A program made the translations under genes and the position numbers. The notes under the pieces are model-generated. The model saw only the letters and a list, made by a program, of their open reading frames with translations, was not told the DNA's origin and ran no database searches. DNA of 64,000 nt from CAYOWK01 sp964407665 (GTDB lineage Bacteria; Pseudomonadota; Alphaproteobacteria; Caulobacterales; Hyphomonadaceae), in the NCBI GenBank assembly GCA_964407665.1, contig CAYOWK010000013.1, forward strand, positions 1-64,000. The letters run 5' to 3'. Of this stretch, positions 24,201-33,716 are shown piece after piece. The number at the start of each line of letters is the position of its first letter. Within the stretch, counting starts at the first letter, position 1.

Positions 24201-24809
24201 TCAGTACGCGGCCGTGAAGCGGGCCCGGCTATGGCGCGGCCGTTCCAGCTCATCGACCATGGCGATGGCATAGTCCGCGAAGCCGATGCGGCTTTCACCC
24301 TTCTCATCAACGATCAGCTGATCGGTCCCTGTCCGAAAGCGGCCGAGCCGGGGCGTCTCCTCAATGAAGGCCGCAGGGGAGAAGAAGGTCCAATCGATGT
24401 CCTTCTCATCGCGCAGGGCGTCAAGGAAAACGATACCGCCATGGGCGAAGGCCTTCCACTCTTCAGGAAATTCCGGAGTATCGATAAGTCGCACTCCAGG
24501 CGCGACTTCCAGGCTGGCTGCTCCACCAGTGACAAGCAGGCGGTTCACGCCCGCCGCCTTGAGGGCTCCCAGAATGACATTGGCCGTCACGTCGAAATGC
24601 AGGGCGCTGATAACAGCGTCAGCCCCCCGCACAATGTCCGCAAGGACCACGGCATTTGACGCATCACCCGAAACTGCTGTGACGCCCGGGGTCAGTGCGA
24701 TGCGGTCGGGATTGCGGGCGACTGCCGTGACCGCGTGCCCGCGGGCTGCCAGTTCCCTCGTGATTTCAGAGCCGGCGCGACCGCTAGCGCCCAAGACGGT
24801 GACTTTCAT
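24201..24809 (-). CDS. NAD(P)H-binding atypical short-chain oxidoreductase
   Basis: This 202-residue Rossmann protein opens MKVTVLGASGRAGSEITREL, with the nucleotide loop GASGRAG. GADAVISALHF, RLLVTGGAASLEV and IDWTFFSPAAFIEE follow, a pattern of the NAD(P)H-binding (NmrA/BVR-B-like) group without a YxxxK catalytic pair. It is divergent from an HxlR regulator 56 bases away, with a palindrome between them, a common arrangement for redox-stress-responsive oxidoreductases. The substrate is unknown. The 183 bases between this gene and the ATP-grasp gene show no clear feature. Confidence 0.85.
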   Translation of the reverse strand: MKVTVLGASGRAGSEITRELAARGHAVTAVARNPDRIALTPGVTAVSGDASNAVVLADIVRGADAVISALHFDVTANVILGALKAAGVNRLLVTGGAASLEVAPGVRLIDTPEFPEEWKAFAHGGIVFLDALRDEKDIDWTFFSPAAFIEETPRLGRFRTGTDQLIVDEKGESRIGFADYAIAMVDELERPRHSRARFTAAY

Positions 24810-24821
24810 CAGGATTCTTCT

Positions 24822-24838
24822 CCATTGGTTCCCAATGG
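24822..24838. promoter_or_regulatory. Candidate HxlR operator between divergent genes
   Basis: An inverted repeat CCATTGG-TTC-CCAATGG with 7-bp perfect arms lies 12 bases from the oxidoreductase start and 27 bases from the HxlR start. Its location in a 56-base divergent spacer suggests a regulator site that controls both genes. Confidence 0.6.
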
Positions 24839-24865
24839 ATACCAGGTGTGATATGGATCCTACCC

Positions 24866-25300
24866 ATGCAAGAAGGCACCTATCCGTCTCCTAGTCACCT
24901 TGAGGTAACCTTGCCGTTTCCGGACCCCTCCCGCGAGCGGGGCGACGTTTTTGCAGCGCAATGTCCGACGCGCAGCCTTCTCGATCGTCTGGCCGATAAA
25001 TGGTCCGTCATGGTGCTCTCCACCCTGGATGACGGACCCATGCGCTTCAACGCGCTCAGGCGGAGGATCGAAGGGGTGTCGCAGAAGATGCTGAGCCAGA
25101 CCGTTCGGCAGCTCGAGCGCGACGGATTGGTCTCCCGGCTTGTCGAGCCGACAGTACCTGTCTCGGTGACCTATGCCTTGACGCCACTCGGGCGGACGCT
25201 GGTCGTCGCTATTCAGCCGATCATCGATTGGGCGGAAACGCGGATGGGATCCGTGGCGGCAGCACAGGCCGAGTATGACGCCCGAGCGGCGTCGATCTGA
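24866..25300 (+). CDS. HxlR family winged-helix transcriptional regulator
   Basis: This 144-residue protein has the HxlR pattern: a single conserved Cys in AAQCPTRSLLDRLADKWSVM, then VLSTLDDGPMRFNALRRRIE, GVSQKMLSQTVRQLERDGLV and the wing SVTYALTPLGRTL. The lone Cys before the first helix is the usual redox or aldehyde sensor in this family. It is divergent from the oxidoreductase and probably represses it. The start is ambiguous: ATG 24866 or GTG 24848. Confidence 0.9.
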   Translation: MQEGTYPSPSHLEVTLPFPDPSRERGDVFAAQCPTRSLLDRLADKWSVMVLSTLDDGPMRFNALRRRIEGVSQKMLSQTVRQLERDGLVSRLVEPTVPVSVTYALTPLGRTLVVAIQPIIDWAETRMGSVAAAQAEYDARAASI

Positions 25301-25379
25301 GTCGACCACACCGTCCCCACAAGAGCCGCCACGTCACCTGCTGGCCGGCCCTAGCTAGGGCTTGTACCTTCGCAGATTT

Positions 25380-26912
25380 CTAGAACAGGTTGCCCTGGTC
25401 TTCCCCAGGTTTCTTCCGGGTGCGGCTCCTGGGCTTCGCTTGAGGTTCCGCCACAACAGGTTCATCGGTCGGCGCGAGCTTGCCCGAGAGAATGGGCGCC
25501 CCAGCCGCCAGAGGCAGGCCAGTTAAGGTGCTCGCCACGGCGCCAACCTGGCCGTCACCAAGGCGAATCCTCAAGGGATCCCCAGCCGAGACCGCACGAG
25601 CTGATCGGATCACATGCCCGTCCGCGCCCTCAACAATAGCGAACCCCCTCTTCAACACACCCGCGTACGAGAGACTGTCGAGCACTCGTGACTGCGTCTC
25701 CAGCCGGCGCGCCAGTACCTCGAGGCGGCGCCTGAATGCTGGCTCCAGCCGCCGGGACAGGCGCCCGGCATCCTGCGCCTTGCGGGCGACTTCGCGACCC
25801 AGCGCTGCAGGTCGCATCCGCGCACCGGCCTCCATGAAGCGGGAGCGCTTACGCGAGACCAGCTTTTCCAGAGCCCCGCCAAACCGCTGGCTTGCGGTAT
25901 CCAGTCGCTGAGACGGTTGCTGCAGCAGGCGATCTATCCGGGGCAGCCGGCCGACCGCAGAGCGCAATTCCAGCCTGCGGCGATCAAGCGTGCGGGACAG
26001 GCTGCGGGTCTGCCGCGACCCGAAGCTCTCCACAGCGGCAAGCAATTCCGTGCGAACCGGCAGCGCCATCTCGGCGGCGCCGGTCGGCGTGGGCGCGCGG
26101 CGGTCGGAGACGTAGTCGATCAACGTCGTATCGGTCTCGTGACCAACGGCCGAGATCAGCGGGATCGCGCTGTCAGAGGCGGCGCGGACGACGCGCTCCT
26201 CGTTGAATGGCCAAAGATCCTCGATCGAGCCTCCGCCCCGCGCCACGATGATCAGATCCGGACGGGGCACCGAGCCGCCAGGCTTGAGGGCGTTGAAACC
26301 ACGTATCCCGGCCTCGATCTGCTCGGCAGCCTTCTCGCCCTGGACAAGGCTGGGCCAGATGATGACGTGGACGGGAAATCGTTCGCGCACCCGGTGCAGA
26401 ATATCACGGATGACGGCGCCCGTCGGGCTGGTAACCACACCAATGACGGCAGGCAGGAAGGGCAGCGTCTTCTTGCGCTCTGCGTCGAACAGCCCTTCTG
26501 CGGCGAGCTTCTTCTTGCGCTCCTCCAGCAACTGCATGAGCGCGCCAAGTCCGGCTGGCCGCATGCGTTCGCAGATGAGCTGGTAGTTCGATCGGCCCGG
26601 ATAGGTCGACAGGCGTCCTTCAGCGACGACCTCAAGGCCCTCCTCGGGCTTGAACGGGAGGCGACCGGCCGACGCCTTCCACATCACCGAGTTCAGGGCC
26701 GACTTCTCGTCCTTGAGATCGAAATAGAGGTGGCCGGATTTAGCGGCCACAACACGCCCAAGCTCCCCCCGGACGCGCACGAAGCTATAAGCGTCCTCGA
26801 CCGTCCGCTTCAGGGCCATCGAGAGCTCGGTGACGCTGAGCTCCGGCGCGTTCGTCTGCGGGTCGGGCTGGGCGTCGAGGGCAAAGAACGGGGAATCGGG
26901 GAAATCGGACAT
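25380..26912 (-). CDS. xseA: Exodeoxyribonuclease VII large subunit
   Basis: This is the catalytic subunit of the single-strand DNA exonuclease XseAB, 510 residues. The OB-fold domain (LSVTELSMALKRTVEDAYSF, GHLYFDLKDEKSALNSVMW) precedes the nuclease core with VIGVVTSPTGAVIRDILHR, LIIVARGGGSIEDLWPFNEE and SAVGHETDTTLIDYVSDRRA. A long helical, Arg-rich region follows, then a low-complexity C-terminus (PRSRTRKKPGEDQGNLF). The small subunit xseB is not in the window. Confidence 0.97.
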   Translation of the reverse strand: MSDFPDSPFFALDAQPDPQTNAPELSVTELSMALKRTVEDAYSFVRVRGELGRVVAAKSGHLYFDLKDEKSALNSVMWKASAGRLPFKPEEGLEVVAEGRLSTYPGRSNYQLICERMRPAGLGALMQLLEERKKKLAAEGLFDAERKKTLPFLPAVIGVVTSPTGAVIRDILHRVRERFPVHVIIWPSLVQGEKAAEQIEAGIRGFNALKPGGSVPRPDLIIVARGGGSIEDLWPFNEERVVRAASDSAIPLISAVGHETDTTLIDYVSDRRAPTPTGAAEMALPVRTELLAAVESFGSRQTRSLSRTLDRRRLELRSAVGRLPRIDRLLQQPSQRLDTASQRFGGALEKLVSRKRSRFMEAGARMRPAALGREVARKAQDAGRLSRRLEPAFRRRLEVLARRLETQSRVLDSLSYAGVLKRGFAIVEGADGHVIRSARAVSAGDPLRIRLGDGQVGAVASTLTGLPLAAGAPILSGKLAPTDEPVVAEPQAKPRSRTRKKPGEDQGNLF

Positions 26913-26968
26913 TGCTCAGTATAGCCCGCCTCTCGGCTTCGTCAGGCCCAGGATCAGGCTGGACGGTA

Positions 26969-27433
26969 CTATTCCAGTTCCCAGAGATCCGCAGTGTCGA
27001 CGACGTCCGAGGCGATCTTCTGAAGCACGTAATTGACGTAGTCGGATGTGACCGCCCGGTTGTCGATGGCCATGCCGAGCTTCAAGAATCCATCCTCGGT
27101 GATCCAGAAACTTGATGGCTGGACCTCTGCGTTCACGAATAGAAACTCGAGGGCAAGATCGGGGTCGACGTCTTCGTCGCCAAGGTTCGCGCTCACCCAG
27201 ATAAACCGGCCGCTTGGGCTGATTTCCAGGAGCATCGGCGTGGTGTAGCCGCCCTTCTCGATCGGAACCTCGAACTTGAGGTCTTCGCCCGGTTTGCTGA
27301 GAACGGTGGCGGTATACCCCAGCCCCTCGACCATCGATTTGAGCTGTTCTGCGCTGATGGTCTGGGCATAAGCCGCCGTCACAGGCGACATCGCCATCGC
27401 GGCGCCGAGTGCCGCGACCCGTAGCATATGCAT
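26969..27433 (-). CDS. YbjN-like exported protein
   Basis: This 154-residue protein has a signal peptide (VAALGAAMAMSPVTAAYAQ). The mature part ISAEQLKSMVEGLGYTATVL and SPSGRFIWVSANLGDED match the YbjN/type III-chaperone-like alpha/beta fold (short helix, then antiparallel strands). GGAGG 8 bases upstream of the ATG at 27433 decides the start over the adjacent TTG. It lies 56 bases downstream-to-upstream of xseA on the same strand. Its function is unknown; YbjN relatives are linked to stress and motility only in other bacteria. Confidence 0.75.
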   Translation of the reverse strand: MHMLRVAALGAAMAMSPVTAAYAQTISAEQLKSMVEGLGYTATVLSKPGEDLKFEVPIEKGGYTTPMLLEISPSGRFIWVSANLGDEDVDPDLALEFLFVNAEVQPSSFWITEDGFLKLGMAIDNRAVTSDYVNYVLQKIASDVVDTADLWELE

Positions 27434-27499
27434 CAAAAATCCCTCCCGATTCAGGTGCCAATTCTGCTCCTTTGCCGGAGGCGCGGCAATTGCGATATG

Positions 27500-27958
27500 T
27501 CAGCGGTTCTGTCGATCACCGGCGCCGACTGTCGCGAGAAGTCGTTCCTCGATCTGGGCCGAACGCCGCGATGCGCGGACGCGCTGCATGCGAAAACCGC
27601 CCACGCCGCCCAAAGCCTTGAAGGTCCACTGACCCTCGATCAGCAGGAAGGCTGGATCGACCTCGCCGGCATAGATGATAGGGTAGGAATGCACCCCGAC
27701 CGCCGGGTCGTAGACCTTGCGGAAGCGGACATGGCCTCCCTCTCGCGCGCCTTCAAGGCTGGCTGACAATTCGTCGTCCACGGCATGCGGAAATCCGGTG
27801 CGCGCTTCCAGCGTCGTGCCCGAAAGGGAGCCCGCCGTGTCAGCGATGTAGGCGTTGAACGAGGTCTCGCCGCCCCCTGCGCCGTACCAGTAGAGGCCGT
27901 ACCAAAATCCGGTCAGGTCGGAATATGTCCGGTCGTCGCTGTCGCTATCGTCGGCCAT
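27500..27958 (-). CDS. Hypothetical protein with lipocalin-like aromatic pattern
   Basis: I do not recognise this 152-residue protein. It starts MADDSDSDDRTYSDLTGFWY, and the Trp/Tyr-rich segment DLTGFWYGLYWYGAGGGETSF looks like the first strand pair of a small beta-barrel. AGSLSGTTLEARTGFPHAV and FLLIEGQWTFKALGGVGGF follow; alternating hydrophobic residues and G-x-W repeats suggest an all-beta fold. It has no signal peptide. It is divergent from purD, with 94 bases between the starts. Confidence 0.6.
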   Translation of the reverse strand: MADDSDSDDRTYSDLTGFWYGLYWYGAGGGETSFNAYIADTAGSLSGTTLEARTGFPHAVDDELSASLEGAREGGHVRFRKVYDPAVGVHSYPIIYAGEVDPAFLLIEGQWTFKALGGVGGFRMQRVRASRRSAQIEERLLATVGAGDRQNR

Positions 27959-28052
27959 ACGCTGCGCCTTGCTCTTGGCGTCTGGTCCGTACATATCCCG
28001 GACACTGCTCCGCAACTGCGTAGTATCGGGCCGCGCACATGGAAATCCACCG

Positions 28053-29330
28053 ATGAAGATCATGATTGTCGGCGGCGGCGGGCGCGAACATGCTCTCGCG
28101 TGGAGGCTCGGCAAGAGCCCCCGGGTGACCGAGATTGTTTGCGCACCGGGTAATCCTGGCATTGCCGCCCTCGCACGATGCGAACCTGTGGGCGCGGAGG
28201 ATGTCGAGGGGCTGGTTGCTCTGGCCAAGGTGGAACGGCCCAATCTGGTTATCGTCGGTCCCGAAGTTGCGCTGGTCGCCGGCCTCGCCGACCGCCTGCG
28301 CGCCAATGACATTCCGGTCTTCGGGCCTTCGGCGCGGGCCGCCATGCTCGAGGGGTCCAAGGGTTTCTCGAAGGACTTCATGGCCCGGCACAATATCCCG
28401 ACCGCCGCTTATGGCCGCTTCACGGACGCGACCGCGGCCAAGGCGTTCCTTGCGACACTGTCGCCGCCCTACGTGCTGAAGGCCGATGGGCTTGCTGCCG
28501 GCAAGGGTGTGGTCATTCCCGAGACGCTCGCCGAAGCGGAAGCTGAAGTCGACGCCATGCTGTCCGGCCGCTTTGGAGCCGCCTCCGCCAGCCTGGTGAT
28601 CGAGGAGTTCATGCACGGCGAGGAGGCGTCCTTCTTCGCGCTGTGCGATGGCGAAACGGCCGTCGCTCTGGCCGGAGCGCAGGACCACAAGCGCGTGGGC
28701 GACGGAGACACCGGCCCCAACACCGGCGGCATGGGCGCCTATTCGCCGGCTCCGATCCTGGACGAGGCCATGCAGGCGCGTGTCATGGCCGAGATCGTCG
28801 AGCCTACCGTGCGCGGCATGAAGGCGGAGGGGCGCGCCTATCGCGGCGTGCTGTTCGTCGGGCTGATGATCGACGCGGAGCATGGTCCGCGCGTGGTGGA
28901 GTACAATTGCCGTTTCGGCGATCCGGAGTGCCAGGTGATCATGGCGCGGCTGAAGGACGATCCCCTGCCGCAGCTGCTGGCGTGCGCAACCGGCGGGCTG
29001 GACGGGTGCAAGCGGCTCGAGCGGTTTGCGGAACCAGCCGTGACGGTCGTGATGGCGGCCCGGGGCTATCCGGAAACACCCGTGAAGGGTGGCGAAATCC
29101 GCAATCTGGAGGCTGCCGGCAATGTTACCGGGGTCACGATTTTCCATGCAGGAACAAGCCTGAAGGACGAGGTTCTGGTGGCGAGCGGCGGGCGGGTCCT
29201 GAACGTCACCGCTTTGGGGCCAACGCTTGCCGATGCGGTCGCGAGGGCTTACGAGGCCGTAGACCTGATCGACTGGCCGGACGGATTCTGCCGCCGCGAT
29301 ATTGCGTGGCGCGCTCTCTCCCGGACATGA
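28053..29330 (+). CDS. purD: Phosphoribosylamine-glycine ligase (GAR synthetase)
   Basis: This enzyme catalyses the second step of purine synthesis, joining glycine to phosphoribosylamine with ATP. The protein is 425 residues, the usual length. It opens MKIMIVGGGGREHALAWRLG; the ATP-grasp domain includes YVLKADGLAAGKGVVI, LVIEEFMHGEEASFFALCDG and the family signature RVVEYNCRFGDPECQVIM. QDHKRVGDGDTGPNTGGMGA is also diagnostic. The phosphotransferase gene follows 33 bases later. Confidence 0.98.
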   Translation: MKIMIVGGGGREHALAWRLGKSPRVTEIVCAPGNPGIAALARCEPVGAEDVEGLVALAKVERPNLVIVGPEVALVAGLADRLRANDIPVFGPSARAAMLEGSKGFSKDFMARHNIPTAAYGRFTDATAAKAFLATLSPPYVLKADGLAAGKGVVIPETLAEAEAEVDAMLSGRFGAASASLVIEEFMHGEEASFFALCDGETAVALAGAQDHKRVGDGDTGPNTGGMGAYSPAPILDEAMQARVMAEIVEPTVRGMKAEGRAYRGVLFVGLMIDAEHGPRVVEYNCRFGDPECQVIMARLKDDPLPQLLACATGGLDGCKRLERFAEPAVTVVMAARGYPETPVKGGEIRNLEAAGNVTGVTIFHAGTSLKDEVLVASGGRVLNVTALGPTLADAVARAYEAVDLIDWPDGFCRRDIAWRALSRT

Positions 29331-29363
29331 TCGACACCTAGCGACCCGGGGTATGCCAGCGCC

Positions 29364-30449
29364 ATGACGGAACCGACCGCCACCGAACTGTTCACCGGCA
29401 CGAAGGACGTGACGGACGCCCACAAGTTCGATGAAGGCGCGCTGGCCCGATGGATGGAGGCCAATGTCGACGGGTACAAGGGCCCGCTTGAGGTCCGCCA
29501 GTTCAAGGGCGGCCAGTCCAACCCGACCTATCAGCTGGTAACGCCCGCGAAGAAGTACGTGATGCGCCGCAAGCCGCCCGGCAAGCTGCTGCCGTCGGCC
29601 CACGCGGTCGATCGGGAGTATCGCGTGCTCAGCGCGCTCTATCCGTTGGGCTTCCCGGTGGCGCGCCCCTACGGCCTTTGCGAAGACGACAGCGTGATCG
29701 GCACGATGTTCTACGTCATGGACATGGTCGAAGGCCGCATCCTCTGGGACGCGACCTTCCCCGACATGGCGCGTGAGGAACGAGCGGCAATCTTCGACGC
29801 CAAGATATCGACGATGGCCGCCCTGCATAACGTCGACTGGAAGGCTGCAGGCCTCGAGGGCTTTGGCAAGGAGGGCGACTACATCGCCCGGCAGATCCAT
29901 CGCTGGACCAAGCAGTACGTCGCCTCCGAGACGACCAAGATCCCCGAGATGGACAGGCTGATCGAATGGCTGCCGAAGAACATTCCGGCGGGCGAGCGCA
30001 CCTCGGTGGTCCACGGCGACTACCGGATCGACAACATGATCCTTCACCCCACCGAGCCGAAGGTGATCGCTGTTCTGGACTGGGAGCTGTCGACGCTGGG
30101 CGACCCGCTCGCAGACTTCACGTACCACCTGATGCAGTGGGAAATGCCCTCCTCCGATCCGTCGCGTCCGTCGCTGGCGGAAGTGCCCAACAAGGTGGAG
30201 CTCGGCATTCCAACGAAGGAGCAGTACGTCGCGCGCTATTGCGAGCTGACGGGCCGGTCCGGACTGCCGGAGCTGGACTACTACTTCGCCTACAACGCCT
30301 TCCGGCTTGCCGGCATCCTGCAGGGGATTGTCGGTCGGGTGCGGGATGGGACGGCGGCCAACGCGGCGGCGGCGCAGAACGAGGGGCGCGTGGCGCCGCT
30401 GGCGCGGTTTGCCTACGCCTGCGCGCAGCGCGCCGGGCTGCAGGGCTGA
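29364..30449 (+). CDS. APH/ACAD10-type phosphotransferase family protein
   Basis: This 361-residue protein has an aminoglycoside-phosphotransferase fold of the group often found with acyl-CoA dehydrogenases. The N-lobe is QFKGGQSNPTYQLVTPAKKY with lysines in KKYVMRRKPPGKLLPSAHAV. The catalytic loop SVVHGDYRIDNMILH lies near residue 218 and the metal site is VLDWELSTLGDPLADF. Members of this group are thought to phosphorylate a hydroxyacyl or choline-like substrate, not antibiotics. It is cotranscribed with purD or has its own promoter in the 33-base gap. Confidence 0.85.
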   Translation: MTEPTATELFTGTKDVTDAHKFDEGALARWMEANVDGYKGPLEVRQFKGGQSNPTYQLVTPAKKYVMRRKPPGKLLPSAHAVDREYRVLSALYPLGFPVARPYGLCEDDSVIGTMFYVMDMVEGRILWDATFPDMAREERAAIFDAKISTMAALHNVDWKAAGLEGFGKEGDYIARQIHRWTKQYVASETTKIPEMDRLIEWLPKNIPAGERTSVVHGDYRIDNMILHPTEPKVIAVLDWELSTLGDPLADFTYHLMQWEMPSSDPSRPSLAEVPNKVELGIPTKEQYVARYCELTGRSGLPELDYYFAYNAFRLAGILQGIVGRVRDGTAANAAAAQNEGRVAPLARFAYACAQRAGLQG

Positions 30450-30531
30450 GGCCAGATGACGGAGCGCGGATGTCGGGTCCGCGCTCTGTCGCCCTTTCAA
30501 ATGCGCGTCATGCCGTTTGGTTGCGGCGGTT

Positions 30532-31209
30532 TCAGCGCATCTCGAAGTCGATGACCTTGCCGCGCCGGATCTCGCAGCGACTCTCCTCGATATGGAAGCC
30601 ATGCTCGTCGTGGACGCGCATTCTTCCCCGCAGTTCGAATGTGGTGCGGGTTTCGACCAAGCGCGGGCTGCCGGTATACTGCGCGGACCAGTCGCCGCGA
30701 TCCCAGGCGATTTCGTTGGCTTCGCGCGAGCACGCCGCGATAGATTGTGCGAGGCGGCCGTCGAGCACGCGTTCGTCGTCGCGGTCATCCCGGTCTCGCG
30801 TGTCCAGCTTACCGCGGTCGCTGTAGGCGCCTGCCGGCGGAATATAGCCGCCCGGCCCACCGGCAAGGTCGTCGTCGCGTCCGTAGGCAGGGGTGCTCGC
30901 CAGGACGACCTCGAAGTCGGCGCGGCATCCATTGCGGACCCAGAGCGAGCCGTTGTCGATATCCCAGTCATCGCGCCGGTCGCAGCCCGCGTTGGAGATG
31001 CGGCGCACGATGGCGGCGTCGACGATGTCGCCGCCGCCCTGCAGTTCGCACCAGACCTTCTCGTAGCTGTTCGAGGAGCAGTTGAGGACGGCTGTCGAAC
31101 CGCCGCCGGAACGGACTTGCGGGTCCGCGTGGGCAGCTGCTGCACTGAAGGCCGCCGAAACGGCCAGCGCCGCCACCACGAGCCCAGTCTGTCTGAGGAG
31201 CATGTTCAT
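30532..31209 (-). CDS. DUF3011-like exported protein
   Basis: This 225-residue protein has a signal peptide (VVAALAVSAAFSAAAAHA). The first domain has NCSSNSYEKVWCELQGGGDI, VRRISNAGCDRRDDWD and SLWVRNGCRADFEVV, the Cys and Trp pattern of DUF3011. A charged Asp/Arg-rich linker (DTRDRDDRDDERVLD) leads to a second small domain that ends HIEESRCEIRRGKVIDFEMR. The role is unknown; DUF3011 proteins are periplasmic. Start choice (31209 or 31203) is uncertain because no strong ribosome site is seen. It lies downstream of repeat copy B. Confidence 0.75.
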   Translation of the reverse strand: MNMLLRQTGLVVAALAVSAAFSAAAAHADPQVRSGGGSTAVLNCSSNSYEKVWCELQGGGDIVDAAIVRRISNAGCDRRDDWDIDNGSLWVRNGCRADFEVVLASTPAYGRDDDLAGGPGGYIPPAGAYSDRGKLDTRDRDDRDDERVLDGRLAQSIAACSREANEIAWDRGDWSAQYTGSPRLVETRTTFELRGRMRVHDEHGFHIEESRCEIRRGKVIDFEMR

Positions 31210-31292
31210 GGGGATCACGCTGGGCCTCTCCATCCGAACGGGAGCTGAACAGCGAGTTCAGGGTGCAGTTGCTCGCAGGTACATCTCTCCGG

Positions 31293-31761
31293 CGGGACCA
31301 GCTGACGCCGTCCGGGATGCTGTGGTCCGGCCCACACAGATGCAGGCGATGCGCGGAGGCGGGAGCCGCCTCGGGTAGTTCGTAGAGCGCAAAAAAAGGG
31401 GTGAGACCTGCGTCCCGCCTCCGCGCATGCGATCATTCAACCGGGCGCGCGGGCTCCGTCTCTGTCCCGGCCAGCTTTCGCTGGCCATCGCGGTCCCACA
31501 TTAGACGCCGCCTGTCGCCAGGACGGACCCAGACCGGATCGCGCCCGGTCCGGGCGCGTGAATCCGGTCTGTCTTCCTGTTGGCGGAGCAGATCGCCGAC
31601 CGCAGCGCGCCACCTATTCGCGCGCCACGGCCCGTAGATCGCATATCCCTCCGGCTTCGCGTTCGGTCGACACGAGCGCCTGCTCCGGAAAGACGAGGAC
31701 ACTTTACGGGACGCTGGAGGGGGTGGGGAAAGTTGGGGTGAGACTTATTTTGTGGGTGCGG
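31293..31761 (-). repeat. Long dispersed repeat, copy B (469 bp)
   Basis: This is the reverse-oriented partner of 17972-18540. From about 31430 to 31600 the two copies differ by only about one base in 170. Divergence rises toward both ends. Copy B lacks the 105-base segment present in copy A; the junction lies at GATCT/GCTCC, and short similar tracts (GCTCSG) flank the segment in copy A. As with copy A, the next gene on the same strand (DUF3011 here) lies just downstream. I see no conserved start codon, transposase or target duplication. Confidence 0.8.
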
Positions 31762-31792
31762 TTTGCCCGTCCACCAAGCGCCGGACCATCCT

Positions 31793-31835
31793 GGATTCCG
31801 GGTCTCCGGCGCTTCGCGCCTGCGCCCGGAATGAC
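31793..31835. repeat. Intergenic palindromic repeat, copy 2
   Basis: Inverted copy of the element at 7869-7918: GGATTCCGGGTCTCCGGCGC... ending CCCGGAATGAC. A further CCGGAATGAC fragment lies at about 31904-31913. The 31762-31981 stretch holds these repeat pieces and no gene. Confidence 0.7.
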
Positions 31836-31981
31836 AGGGGTGAGTGGGTCCAGTCCCGGCGTTGAGACAACCGGGAGTTCGGGGATGCGGCTGTCGGCAC
31901 CACCCCGGAATGACGGTGGCGGCCGGACGCGCACCGCCTCCCGCTTAGTGAGCGGCGCGCCCTGCCCCGCGCCGCCAAGTC

Positions 31982-33514
<1,533 letters not shown>

Positions 33515-33716
33515 ACGCGCCCTCGACCCGTCAAAAAGTGTGGTTCAGCAAAGAATTGTGACGCCCGCAAATAGAGGCGCCGCCACGGAAAAGGCAAGCG
33601 CCGGGCCATCATGCCTGACACGCGAAAGCGGGTCCCTGCAACCTGCGGGAGAGCGCGGCGTTTCGATGTCCCCGTTCCCGCCCATTCCCCTATCTCATCC
33701 GCCCTTGAGGAAACCC

